A stretch of 64,000 bases of DNA from Pseudescherichia sp031987975. GTDB lineage: Bacteria > Pseudomonadota > Gammaproteobacteria > Enterobacterales > Enterobacteriaceae. Below are positions 28,381 to 36,821 of the stretch, one piece after another. Every line of letters starts with the position of its first letter. The first letter of the stretch is position 1. Below the pieces are notes generated by a model. The model was not told the DNA's origin. It did not search any database and saw nothing but the letters and a program-made list of their open reading frames with translations. The stretch is from contig NZ_DALZYX010000007.1 in the NCBI RefSeq assembly GCF_031987975.1, positions 186,001 through 250,000 on the forward strand, read 5' to 3'. The translations under genes were made by a program, and so were the position numbers.

Positions 28381-30147
28381 TTACGCTTCTTTTGCCCAGA
28401 ATGCTTTTTTAGCACGCTGCAGCTTTTCGTAGGCCGCCAGCAGCGACTGATGAGCCGGGAAGGCCGCCAGCGTACCGTCTGCCGCTTGCAGGCCGTAGAA
28501 CGGTGCTTCACCGCTCATTGCCGCGCTGGCCGCTTCAACCGCTTCAGCGCCGTACATGCGTACAAAGGCATTCAGGTACTGCAGCGGCTGGCGATCCTCT
28601 TCCTGCGCCAGCAGCAGCAAAGTCTGCAGGCAACGGTAGTAATTCGCACGCGCTGGAGTAAACACGGAAGCGTTGAACTCCATCGTCCACTCGGTCCAGA
28701 TCAGAGCCTGATCGAGATCGCCACCCGCCAGAGCCAGCATCGCCTTCAGCTCGCCAATACGTAGGGTGTACCAGCCGTTGTCTTTACCGGTGGCAATACC
28801 CAGCAGCTCGCGCACGCGGGTAAAGTCATCGTGACCCTCTTCGTCCAGCTGGGCGATGAGATCGAGGTAGGCCTCTTTCTCCCACTCGCTGCCCGGCAGG
28901 GCAAGGAGGGTTTCGCGCAGATGGCTGCCCATGCTGTTGTTTGCCAGCCAGAGATCTTCTGCCGGATAGATGTCCGACATGCCCGGCACGATAATACGGC
29001 AGGCGTAAACGCTCAGATGCTCGTAGTCAGCGATGTAGACCTCTTTGTCCTCGGCACGGAAGATCGCCATCAGGGTAGCGAACTCCTCTTCGGTGGTGCC
29101 GGAGAAGCTCCAGTCTACGAACGGATAGTCAGCGTCCTGCTTGAACATATCCCAGGAGATCAGGCCGCTGGAGTCGATAAAATGGGTCTCCAGGTTGGCG
29201 TGCTCGGCAACCTCTTCATCGTCAAAGGTTGGCGGCGTAAAGACGTCGAGATCCTTCAGGCCACGGCCCTGCAGCAGCTCGGTAACGGTACGCTCCAGCG
29301 CCACGCCAAAGTCCGGGTGCGCACCGAAGGAGGCGAAGCAGGTGCCGTTAGCCGGGTTAAACAGCACGACGCAGATAACCGGGTACTTGCCGCCCAGCGA
29401 AGCGTCGTAGGCAAAGATCGGGAAACCTTCCGCTTCCAGGGTAGCAATAGACTCCACCACGCCTGGGTAGCGGTCCAGTACCACCTGTGGGATCTCCGGC
29501 AGGCTGATGCTCTCGGCAATGATGCGGTTCTTGATGTGACGCTCAAACACTTCCGACAGACCCTGCACGCGGGCTTCGTTACGGGTGTTACCGGCGGACA
29601 TGCCGTTGGAGACGTAGAGGTTGCCAACGATGTTCATCGGGATGTAGACCGTCTGCTGATCTGACTGACGGGTAAACGGCAGACCGCAGATGCCACGATC
29701 TTCGTTGCCGGACTGCAGGTCAATCAGCATACCGGCGGCCAGTTCACCTTCTGGATCGTAAAACGCGCGCAGGCGGGCGTCGAGAATGCCTTCCGGCAGG
29801 GAGTCATCCTCTGGCAGCGGGAACCACTTCTCATTCGGGTAGTGCACAAACGGGCCGTTAGCGATCTCATCGCCCAGCCAGAAGTCGGCAAAGAAGTAGT
29901 TAGTAGAAAGACGCTCGAAATACTCGCCGAGGGCGGAAGCCAGCGCTGCCTTTTTGGTTGCGCCTTTACCGTTGGTAAAGCAGAGTGCGCAGGCCTTATC
30001 GCGGATATGCACGGACCAGACGTTCGGAACCGGGTTCAGCCAGGAGGCCTCTTCGATATCGAAGCCAAGATCGAGCAGTTTCTGCTGGAAGCGAGCGATG
30101 GAGTCTTCCAGGGCGGCATCTTTGCCGGGGATAAATGTTTGCGTCAT
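28381..30147 (-). CDS. ycaO: YcaO, ATP-dependent YcaO-family protein
   Basis: Start MTQTFIPGKDAALEDSIARF gives 588 residues (K-12: 586); 11 upstream in-frame codons are rejected. YcaO proteins phosphorylate amide backbones with ATP; in natural-product clusters they form azolines, but this stand-alone enterobacterial protein has no peptide substrate known. E. coli YcaO is reported to support RimO-dependent beta-methylthiolation of ribosomal protein S12. The YcaO core (~60-400, with GKGATKKAALASALGEYFER and a Glu-rich ATP/Mg site QGLSEVFERH) is followed by a C-terminal TPR-like domain (~430-570). It lies upstream of focA-pflB on the same strand but is separated by a terminator. Confidence 0.97.
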   Translation of the reverse strand: MTQTFIPGKDAALEDSIARFQQKLLDLGFDIEEASWLNPVPNVWSVHIRDKACALCFTNGKGATKKAALASALGEYFERLSTNYFFADFWLGDEIANGPFVHYPNEKWFPLPEDDSLPEGILDARLRAFYDPEGELAAGMLIDLQSGNEDRGICGLPFTRQSDQQTVYIPMNIVGNLYVSNGMSAGNTRNEARVQGLSEVFERHIKNRIIAESISLPEIPQVVLDRYPGVVESIATLEAEGFPIFAYDASLGGKYPVICVVLFNPANGTCFASFGAHPDFGVALERTVTELLQGRGLKDLDVFTPPTFDDEEVAEHANLETHFIDSSGLISWDMFKQDADYPFVDWSFSGTTEEEFATLMAIFRAEDKEVYIADYEHLSVYACRIIVPGMSDIYPAEDLWLANNSMGSHLRETLLALPGSEWEKEAYLDLIAQLDEEGHDDFTRVRELLGIATGKDNGWYTLRIGELKAMLALAGGDLDQALIWTEWTMEFNASVFTPARANYYRCLQTLLLLAQEEDRQPLQYLNAFVRMYGAEAVEAASAAMSGEAPFYGLQAADGTLAAFPAHQSLLAAYEKLQRAKKAFWAKEA

Positions 30148-30285
30148 GGGCGTCACTTTATTCGTACGGAAAGCGCGCAATCATACGGGTTTTAGGTGAA
30201 TGACGCTATCTTCCTGCGCCGGGGGGCGAAAATAAAAGCACGGGCTATGATTACAGTAAGTAACCTCCTGTTTAGGCATAAGAAA

Positions 30286-30978
30286 ATGAAAGCATTCGAT
30301 CTGCAACGCATGATACTGGACAAGGCGCCGCTCGACTTTCTGGGCGAGGTCGCCCTGCGCAGCGTCTACACCTTTATCCTCGTTTTTCTGTTTCTGAAGA
30401 TAGCCGGGCGGCGCGGCGTACGGCAGATGTCGCTTTTTGAGGTACTCATCATCCTGACCCTCGGCTCTGCGGCGGGGGACGTCGCCTTCTATGACGACGT
30501 GCCGATGCTGCCGGTGCTGGTAGTCTTTATCTCGCTGGCGCTCTGCTACCGTCTGGTGATGTGGCTAATGTCCCATAGCGAGAAGCTGGAAGATCTGCTG
30601 GAGGGTAAGCCGATTATCATCGTGGAGGAGGGCGAGCTGGCGTGGGACAAGCTGAAAGCGGCAAACCTGACCGAGGTTGAGTTCTTTATGGAGCTGCGGG
30701 TGAATGGCGTAGAGCAGCTGGGGCAGATTCGGCTAGCTATTATGGAGACTAACGGGCAGATCAGCACCTACTTCTACCGTGATGAAGACGTACGCCCTGG
30801 GCTTTCACTGCTGCCAGCAGGGATTGTGCCGCGCTTTATCGTCGCGCCGGAGACGGGCGATTATGCCTGCGTAAAATGCAGCGAGGTGATCGTGATGCAG
30901 GCAGGAGAGCAACAACCTTGTCCGCGCTGCAAAAATCCAGAATGGACGAAGGCCAGCCGGGCGATTCGCATCACCTGA
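30286..30978 (+). CDS. ycaP: YcaP, DUF421 membrane protein with C-terminal zinc ribbon
   Basis: Start MKAFDLQRMILDKAPLDFLG gives 230 residues as in E. coli; earlier in-frame codons (30196-30285) are not conserved. Three membrane helices (~20-40, 48-68, 75-92) are followed by the soluble DUF421/YetF-type domain (GKPIIIVEEGELAWDKLK). The last 36 residues carry C195-x2-C198 and C212-x2-C215, a probable zinc ribbon. Function is unknown. It is a single gene divergent from ycaO with its own short leader. Confidence 0.93.
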   Translation: MKAFDLQRMILDKAPLDFLGEVALRSVYTFILVFLFLKIAGRRGVRQMSLFEVLIILTLGSAAGDVAFYDDVPMLPVLVVFISLALCYRLVMWLMSHSEKLEDLLEGKPIIIVEEGELAWDKLKAANLTEVEFFMELRVNGVEQLGQIRLAIMETNGQISTYFYRDEDVRPGLSLLPAGIVPRFIVAPETGDYACVKCSEVIVMQAGEQQPCPRCKNPEWTKASRAIRIT

Positions 30979-31021
30979 CAGGTTTTTTCGCCACCGCTAA
31001 AGAACGCTGCAAAATAATCTG

Positions 31022-31043
31022 CTATGTGACTGAGCGCACATTT
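31022..31043 (+). promoter_or_regulatory. CRP-like site upstream of serC
   Basis: TATGTGA-CTGAGC-GCACATTT fits the CRP consensus TGTGA-N6-TCACA with one mismatch in the core and good flanks. E. coli serC-aroA is reported to be repressed by cAMP-CRP and activated by Lrp. It is 97 bases before the serC start. Confidence 0.6.
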
Positions 31044-31139
31044 CCTCCCCTCGTCGGAATACCCGTTGCGGCGCGTGGCGCGCAATGGTACAACCGATGT
31101 CACAGGAATAACTTATTGCTTTCAGCGTGGTGAGAGGAA

Positions 31140-32228
31140 ATGACACAGGTCTTTAATTTTAGTTCTGGTCCGGCGATGTTGCCGACAGAGGTGCTTAAGC
31201 AGGCTCAGCAGGAGCTTTGCGACTGGCAAGGTCTTGGCACATCGGTCATGGAGATAAGCCACCGCGGTAAGCCGTTTATCCAGTGCGCGGAAGAGGCAGA
31301 GCAAGACTTTCGTGACCTGTTAGCTATTCCTGAGAACTATAAGGTTCTGTTCTGCCACGGCGGCGGCCGCGGCCAGTTCGCGGGCATTCCGCTAAACCTG
31401 CTGGGCGACAAAACCACAGCGGATTACGTTGACGCCGGCTACTGGGCCGCCAGCGCGGTAAAAGAAGCGCATAAATACTGCACGCCAAACGTTATTGATG
31501 CCAAAGTCACCGTTGACGGCCTACGCGCCGTTAAGCCGATGAGTGAATGGCAGCTCTCCAGCGATGCGGCCTATCTGCACTACTGCCCGAACGAGACCAT
31601 CGACGGCATTGCCATTCATGAAGAGCCAAACTTTGACGATAGCGTGATCGTGACTGCGGATCTCTCTTCAACAATTCTTTCCGCGCCGCTTGATGTCAGC
31701 CGCTACGGCGTGATTTATGCCGGTGCGCAGAAAAACATCGGCCCGGCGGGCCTGACGCTGGTGATCGTGCGCGAGGATCTGCTGGGGAAAGCCCACAAAT
31801 CGTGCCCGTCGATTCTGGATTACAGCGTGCTGAACGACAACGACTCCATGTTCAACACCCCGCCGACCTTCGCCTGGTACCTCTCTGGCCTGGTGTTCAA
31901 GTGGCTGAAGCAAAACGGCGGCGTCGCGGCAATGAACGCTATTAACCAGCAAAAATCCGAACTGCTGTATGGCGTTATCGACGGCAGCGACTTCTACCGT
32001 AACGACGTAGCAGTAGCGAACCGCTCCCGCATGAACGTTCCGTTCCAGCTGGCGGACAGCAAGCTCGACAGCCTCTTCCTGGAAGAGTCCTTCGCTGCCG
32101 GTCTGCATGCGCTGAAAGGCCACCGTGTGGTAGGCGGGATGCGTGCCTCTATCTATAACGCGATGCCGCTGGCAGGCGTTAAAGCGCTAACCGATTTCAT
32201 GATCGATTTCGAACGCCGCCACGGTTAA
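31140..32228 (+). CDS. serC: Phosphoserine aminotransferase
   Basis: A 362-residue class V aminotransferase of E. coli length. It makes 3-phosphoserine from 3-phosphohydroxypyruvate and glutamate (serine pathway) and also acts in pyridoxal phosphate synthesis. The pyridoxal phosphate Lys is in YAGAQKNIGPAGL (about 198), and the substrate-binding start FNFSSGPAMLPTEVLKQ is conserved. It is the first gene of the serC-aroA operon, with an internal terminator-like hairpin before aroA. Confidence 0.99.
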   Translation: MTQVFNFSSGPAMLPTEVLKQAQQELCDWQGLGTSVMEISHRGKPFIQCAEEAEQDFRDLLAIPENYKVLFCHGGGRGQFAGIPLNLLGDKTTADYVDAGYWAASAVKEAHKYCTPNVIDAKVTVDGLRAVKPMSEWQLSSDAAYLHYCPNETIDGIAIHEEPNFDDSVIVTADLSSTILSAPLDVSRYGVIYAGAQKNIGPAGLTLVIVREDLLGKAHKSCPSILDYSVLNDNDSMFNTPPTFAWYLSGLVFKWLKQNGGVAAMNAINQQKSELLYGVIDGSDFYRNDVAVANRSRMNVPFQLADSKLDSLFLEESFAAGLHALKGHRVVGGMRASIYNAMPLAGVKALTDFMIDFERRHG

Positions 32229-32244
32229 TCGCGCTGTTTTTCAC

Positions 32245-32272
32245 CCCCGCACGCCTGCTGCGGGGTTTTTAT
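32245..32272 (+). terminator. serC-aroA internal terminator / attenuator
   Basis: CCCCGCA-CGCCTGC-TGCGGGG followed by TTTTTATT, between serC and aroA. As in E. coli it probably lets part of the transcripts through and reduces aroA expression relative to serC. Confidence 0.8.
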
Positions 32273-32297
32273 TATGTTGAGTTGAGAGTTTAGTTTC

Positions 32298-33581
32298 ATG
32301 GAATCCCTGACGTTACAACCTATCGCGCGGGTAGATGGCACCATTAATCTGCCTGGGTCTAAAAGTGTCTCAAACCGCGCTCTGCTGCTGGCTGCGCTGG
32401 CAAACGGCACTACCGTCCTCACTAACCTGCTGGACAGCGATGACGTGCGCCATATGCTCAATGCGCTGAAAGCGTTAGGCGTTCATTACACGCTCTCTGA
32501 CGATCGTACCCGCTGTGAAGTGACCGGCAACGGCGGCGCGCTACGGTCTGCTGAAGAAGTTGAGCTGTTTCTCGGCAATGCCGGTACGGCGATGCGTCCG
32601 CTAGCAGCAGCGCTGTGTCTGGGCAGCAGCAACATTGTGCTGACCGGCGAACCGCGCATGAAAGAGCGTCCGATTGGTCATCTGGTGGATGCGCTGCGTC
32701 AGGGCGGAGCAGAGATCGACTATCTTGAGCAGGAAAACTATCCGCCGCTGCGCCTTCGTGGCGGCTTTACCGGCGGCCAGGTGGCGGTAGACGGCAGCGT
32801 CTCGAGCCAGTTTCTTACCGCGCTGCTGATGACCGCGCCGCTGGCGTCGCAGGACACCGAGATCGCCATTAAAGGCGAGCTGGTGTCCAAACCCTATATC
32901 GACATCACCCTGCATCTGATGAAGACCTTTGGCGTTGAGGTAGAGAACCAGCACTACCAGCGCTTTGTGGTCCGCGGCGGGCAGCAGTACCGCTCTCCGG
33001 GCCACTACCTGGTAGAGGGCGATGCCTCATCGGCTTCCTATTTTCTGGCGGCGGCGGCCATTAAAGGCGGCACCGTTAAGGTGACCGGCATTGGGCGCAA
33101 CAGCGTGCAGGGCGATATTCGCTTTGCCGACGTGCTGGAGAAGATGGGCGCGACCGTGACATGGGGCGAGGATTACATCGCCTGCACGCGCGGCGAGCTG
33201 AAGGCTATCGATATGGATATGAACCATATCCCGGATGCGGCAATGACTATCGCCACCGCTGCGCTGTTTGCCAGCGGCACCACCACGCTGCGCAACATCT
33301 ATAACTGGCGCGTGAAAGAGACCGATCGCCTGTTTGCCATGGCGACCGAGCTGCGCAAGGTGGGTGCGGAAGTAGAAGAGGGCGAAGACTATATTCGCGT
33401 CACGCCGCCTGCGAAATTGCAGTTCGCGGAAATTGGCACCTACAACGATCACCGAATGGCGATGTGCTTCTCGCTGGTGGCGCTGTCAGACACACCGGTC
33501 ACTATCCTGGATCCGAAGTGTACTGCGAAAACCTTCCCGGACTATTTCGACCAGCTGGCGCGTATTAGCACCTTAGCATGA
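32298..33581 (+). CDS. aroA: 5-enolpyruvylshikimate-3-phosphate synthase
   Basis: This 427-residue EPSP synthase has the E. coli length. It joins shikimate-3-phosphate and phosphoenolpyruvate in the chorismate pathway. The N-terminal signature INLPGSKSVSNRALLLAALA and the LFLGNAGTAMRPL motif are intact, with Gly and Pro at the positions that mark the class I, glyphosate-sensitive type. Other catalytic blocks such as RVKETDRLFAMATELRKVGA and YNDHRMAMCF are present. It is cotranscribed with serC, 69 bases apart. Confidence 0.99.
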   Translation: MESLTLQPIARVDGTINLPGSKSVSNRALLLAALANGTTVLTNLLDSDDVRHMLNALKALGVHYTLSDDRTRCEVTGNGGALRSAEEVELFLGNAGTAMRPLAAALCLGSSNIVLTGEPRMKERPIGHLVDALRQGGAEIDYLEQENYPPLRLRGGFTGGQVAVDGSVSSQFLTALLMTAPLASQDTEIAIKGELVSKPYIDITLHLMKTFGVEVENQHYQRFVVRGGQQYRSPGHYLVEGDASSASYFLAAAAIKGGTVKVTGIGRNSVQGDIRFADVLEKMGATVTWGEDYIACTRGELKAIDMDMNHIPDAAMTIATAALFASGTTTLRNIYNWRVKETDRLFAMATELRKVGAEVEEGEDYIRVTPPAKLQFAEIGTYNDHRMAMCFSLVALSDTPVTILDPKCTAKTFPDYFDQLARISTLA

Positions 33582-33589
33582 TATATTGC

Positions 33590-33614
33590 TGCCGCATCCT
33601 CTGATGCGGCATTT
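33590..33614 (+). terminator. aroA terminator
   Basis: TGCCGCAT-CCTCTG-ATGCGGCA followed by only TTTCC, 9 bases after the aroA stop. The K-12 gene ycaL, which follows aroA there, is absent. Confidence 0.75.
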
Positions 33615-33766
33615 CCTTACGCTTTCTCACACTCATCTTCGCCCATTTCTTCTACACTCAGTCTCATAAATTCCGTTATTTACACGCAAAGATAACAGTT
33701 GCGTACGTTGGCGCGTATAATGCGCGGCGTTTACGTTCATGGTAAGCCTTTAATAAGGAGAAAAAG

Positions 33767-34450
33767 ATGGCGGCAACTGCCCCGGTAATCACCATTGATG
33801 GGCCAAGCGGTGCAGGCAAAGGGACGCTGTGCAAGGCGATGGCTGAAGCGTTGCAGTGGCATCTTCTCGACTCGGGTGCGATCTATCGCGTGCTGGCGCT
33901 GGCCGCGCTGCATCACCATGTGGACGTCACTTCGGAAGAGGTGTTGGTCCCGCTGGCTGCCCATCTCGACGTCCGCTTTGTATCCACCGACGGCAGGCTG
34001 GAGGTGATCCTTGAGGGCGAAGACGTGAGCGGTGAAATCCGTACCCAGGAGGTGGCCAATGCCGCGTCTCAGGTCGCTGCATTTCCCCGCGTACGTGAAG
34101 CGCTGCTACGCCGCCAACGCGGGTTCCGCGAGCTGCCGGGCCTGATCGCCGACGGCCGTGATATGGGCACGGTAGTGTTCCCGGACGCGCCGGTGAAAAT
34201 TTTCCTCGACGCCTCCTCGGAAGAGCGCGCGCATCGCCGCATGCTGCAGTTGCAGGAGAAGGGCTTTAGTGTTAACTTTGAACGCCTTTTGGCCGAGATC
34301 AAAGAACGCGACGATCGCGATCGTAATCGCCCTGTAGCGCCGCTGGTCCCTGCTGCCGATGCATTAGTTCTGGATTCCACCAGTTTAAGCATTGAGCAAG
34401 TGATTGAAAAAGCGTTACAATACGCGCGCCAAAAGTTGGCTCTCGCTTAA
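33767..34450 (+). CDS. cmk: Cytidylate kinase
   Basis: A 227-residue nucleotide kinase that phosphorylates CMP and dCMP with ATP. Walker A GPSGAGKG is at 12-19. The CMP-binding insert, and RQRGFRELPGLIADGRDMGT with the following lid region (RRMLQLQEKGFSVNFERL), match E. coli. A strong TAAGGAG ribosome site lies 6 bases before the ATG. It is followed by rpsA after 109 bases; in E. coli rpsA transcription begins partly within or upstream of cmk. Confidence 0.99.
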   Translation: MAATAPVITIDGPSGAGKGTLCKAMAEALQWHLLDSGAIYRVLALAALHHHVDVTSEEVLVPLAAHLDVRFVSTDGRLEVILEGEDVSGEIRTQEVANAASQVAAFPRVREALLRRQRGFRELPGLIADGRDMGTVVFPDAPVKIFLDASSEERAHRRMLQLQEKGFSVNFERLLAEIKERDDRDRNRPVAPLVPAADALVLDSTSLSIEQVIEKALQYARQKLALA

Positions 34451-34462
34451 AGCGACCGAATT

Positions 34463-34559
34463 TGTAGTACCCCCGCTGCAACGGAGTGACAGTGGGTATG
34501 TGAAACAACCCCATCCGGCATGGAGCCAGGTGGACGTTATATTAACCTGAAGATTAAAC
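34463..34559 (+). promoter_or_regulatory. rpsA autoregulatory leader
   Basis: The leader has no strong Shine-Dalgarno sequence. A stem pairs 34468-34478 with 34490-34498 and exposes ACGGAG in the loop. A second hairpin, CCGGCATGGAGCCAGG, follows, then GGTGGACG. This arrangement of hairpins with GGA loops is that of the E. coli S1 mRNA, on which S1 represses its own translation. Confidence 0.8.
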
Positions 34560-36233
34560 ATGACTGAATCTTTTGCTCAACTCTTTGAAGAATCCTTAAA
34601 AGAAATCGAAACCCGCCCGGGTTCCATCGTTCGTGGTGTTGTTGTTGCTATCGACAAAGATATCGTACTGGTTGACGCCGGTCTGAAATCTGAGTCTGCC
34701 ATTCCGGCTGAGCAGTTCAAAAACGCCCAGGGCGAGCTGGAAATCCAGGTTGGTGACGAAGTTGACGTTGCTCTGGATGCAGTAGAAGACGGCTTCGGTG
34801 AAACCCTGCTGTCCCGTGAGAAAGCTAAGCGTCACGAAGCTTGGATCACGCTGGAAAAAGCATACGAAGACGCTGAAACTGTTACCGGTGTTATCAACGG
34901 CAAAGTTAAAGGTGGCTTCACTGTTGAGCTGAACGGTATTCGTGCGTTCCTGCCAGGTTCCCTGGTTGACGTACGTCCGGTACGCGATACGCTGCACCTG
35001 GAAGGCAAAGAGCTTGAGTTCAAAGTGATCAAGCTTGACCAGAAACGCAACAACGTTGTTGTTTCCCGTCGTGCGGTTATCGAGTCTGAAAACAGCGCAG
35101 AGCGCGATCAGCTGCTGGAAAACCTGCAGGAAGGCATGGAAGTTAAAGGTATCGTTAAGAACCTCACTGACTACGGTGCATTCGTTGATCTGGGCGGCGT
35201 TGACGGCCTGCTGCACATCACTGACATGGCATGGAAACGCGTTAAGCACCCAAGCGAAATCGTGAACGTTGGCGACGAAATCACTGTTAAAGTGCTGAAG
35301 TTCGACCGCGAGCGTACCCGTGTATCCCTCGGCCTGAAACAGCTGGGCGAAGATCCGTGGGTAGCTATCGCTAAACGTTACCCGGAAGGCACCAAGCTGA
35401 CCGGTCGCGTGACCAACCTGACCGACTACGGCTGCTTCGTTGAGATCGAAGAAGGCGTTGAAGGCCTGGTGCACGTTTCCGAAATGGACTGGACCAACAA
35501 AAACATCCACCCGTCTAAAGTTGTTAACGTTGGCGACGTAGTGGAAGTGATGGTTCTGGATATCGACGAAGAACGTCGTCGTATCTCCCTGGGCCTGAAA
35601 CAGTGCAAAAATAACCCATGGCAGCAGTTCGCGGAAACCCACAACAAGGGCGACCGTGTTGAAGGTAAAATCAAGTCTATCACTGACTTCGGTATCTTCA
35701 TCGGCCTGGACGGCGGCATCGACGGCCTGGTTCACCTGTCTGACATCTCCTGGAACGTTGCAGGCGAAGAAGCAGTTCGTGAATACAAAAAAGGCGACGA
35801 AATCGCTGCGGTTGTTCTGCAGGTTGACGCAGAGCGCGAGCGTATCTCCCTGGGCGTTAAGCAGCTGGCAGAAGATCCGTTCAACAACTACGTTGCCCTG
35901 AACAAGAAAGGCGCAATCGTAACCGGTAAAGTGACTGCAGTTGACGCGAAAGGCGCAACCGTAGAGCTGGCCGACGGTGTTGAAGGCTACCTGCGCGCTT
36001 CTGAAGCTTCCCGTGACCGCGTTGAAGACGCAACTCTGGTTCTGAACGTTGGCGACGAAGTTGAAGCTAAGTTCACCGGTGTTGATCGTAAGAACCGCGC
36101 CATCAGCCTGTCTGTTCGTGCTAAAGACGAAGCTGACGAGAAAGATGCAATCGCTTCTGTTAACAACAAACAGGAAGAAGGCAACTTCTCTAACGCTATG
36201 GCTGAAGCGTTCAAAGCAGCGAAAGGCGAATAA
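34560..36233 (+). CDS. rpsA: Ribosomal protein S1
   Basis: The 557-residue protein has six S1 (OB-fold) repeats at about 21-87, 105-171, 192-260, 277-347, 364-434 and 451-520. The first two bind the ribosome (and S2) and the last four bind mRNA. S1 brings mRNA to the 30S subunit and is needed for genes with weak Shine-Dalgarno sites, including its own. Codon use is that of highly expressed genes, which also explains long antisense open frames over it. It is downstream of cmk; ihfB follows. Confidence 0.99.
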   Translation: MTESFAQLFEESLKEIETRPGSIVRGVVVAIDKDIVLVDAGLKSESAIPAEQFKNAQGELEIQVGDEVDVALDAVEDGFGETLLSREKAKRHEAWITLEKAYEDAETVTGVINGKVKGGFTVELNGIRAFLPGSLVDVRPVRDTLHLEGKELEFKVIKLDQKRNNVVVSRRAVIESENSAERDQLLENLQEGMEVKGIVKNLTDYGAFVDLGGVDGLLHITDMAWKRVKHPSEIVNVGDEITVKVLKFDRERTRVSLGLKQLGEDPWVAIAKRYPEGTKLTGRVTNLTDYGCFVEIEEGVEGLVHVSEMDWTNKNIHPSKVVNVGDVVEVMVLDIDEERRRISLGLKQCKNNPWQQFAETHNKGDRVEGKIKSITDFGIFIGLDGGIDGLVHLSDISWNVAGEEAVREYKKGDEIAAVVLQVDAERERISLGVKQLAEDPFNNYVALNKKGAIVTGKVTAVDAKGATVELADGVEGYLRASEASRDRVEDATLVLNVGDEVEAKFTGVDRKNRAISLSVRAKDEADEKDAIASVNNKQEEGNFSNAMAEAFKAAKGE

Positions 36234-36286
36234 GTTACCCTCGGGTAGCTTGACAGATTACAAGATTAGTCCTGTAATCAATAACA

Positions 36287-36308
36287 AAGGGCGGCTACGG
36301 CCGCCCTT
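36287..36308 (+). terminator. rpsA-ihfB hairpin, probable terminator
   Basis: AAGGGCGGC-TACG-GCCGCCCTT is a perfect 9-pair stem with tetraloop. The sequence after it (GTCTAATCTGC) is only mildly T-rich, so termination may be partial and allow ihfB readthrough. Confidence 0.7.
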
Positions 36309-36358
36309 GTCTAATCTGCTGTTAGTGAATATTCCTGATTAAGGAAACCGGAGGAATC

Positions 36359-36646
36359 ATGACCAAGTCAGAATTGATCGAAAGACTTGCAAGCCAACAA
36401 TCTCATATTCCGGCTAAGTCTGTAGAAGACGCCGTGAAAGAGATGCTGGAGCATATGGCCTCGACCCTGGCCCAGGGTGAGCGCATCGAGATCCGCGGTT
36501 TCGGCAGCTTCTCTCTGCACTATCGGGCACCTCGCACCGGGCGTAACCCAAAAACGGGCGATAAAGTGGATCTGGAAGGCAAATACGTTCCGCACTTTAA
36601 GCCGGGTAAAGAACTGCGCGACCGCGCCAACATTTACGAAGGGTAG
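36359..36646 (+). CDS. ihfB: Integration host factor, beta subunit
   Basis: The 95-residue HU/IHF-family DNA-bending protein pairs with IhfA. The beta-arm region GRNPKTGDKVDLEGKYVPHF is clear, with the intercalating Pro in RNPKTG. It is one residue longer than K-12 because the end reads NIYEG instead of NIYG. IHF serves recombination, replication and many sigma-54 and anaerobic promoters. The ATG follows a GGAGGA ribosome site. Confidence 0.98.
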   Translation: MTKSELIERLASQQSHIPAKSVEDAVKEMLEHMASTLAQGERIEIRGFGSFSLHYRAPRTGRNPKTGDKVDLEGKYVPHFKPGKELRDRANIYEG

Positions 36647-36684
36647 GTTTTACGCCGTAGCGGCGAAAACGTACTTCTCTGAAG

Positions 36685-36707
36685 AGAGCACCTACGGGTG
36701 CTTTTTT
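36685..36707 (+). terminator. ihfB terminator
   Basis: GAGAGCACC-TACG-GGTGCTTTTTTC, 40 bases after the ihfB stop. Confidence 0.9.
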
Positions 36708-36821
36708 CATTTCTCACCTCTACAATTTTTCCCCTCTTTCTGAAGCCGCCTCGTAAAATCGCGAAGCCCTTGCCGACAGCACCGTCCAGTGCCTGCATAA
36801 TCGCGGCACAAGGAGGTGGCT

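Noticed and set aside
34596..35735. 379-codon open frame antisense to rpsA
   Set aside because: A consequence of the biased codon use of rpsA; it includes no known domain.
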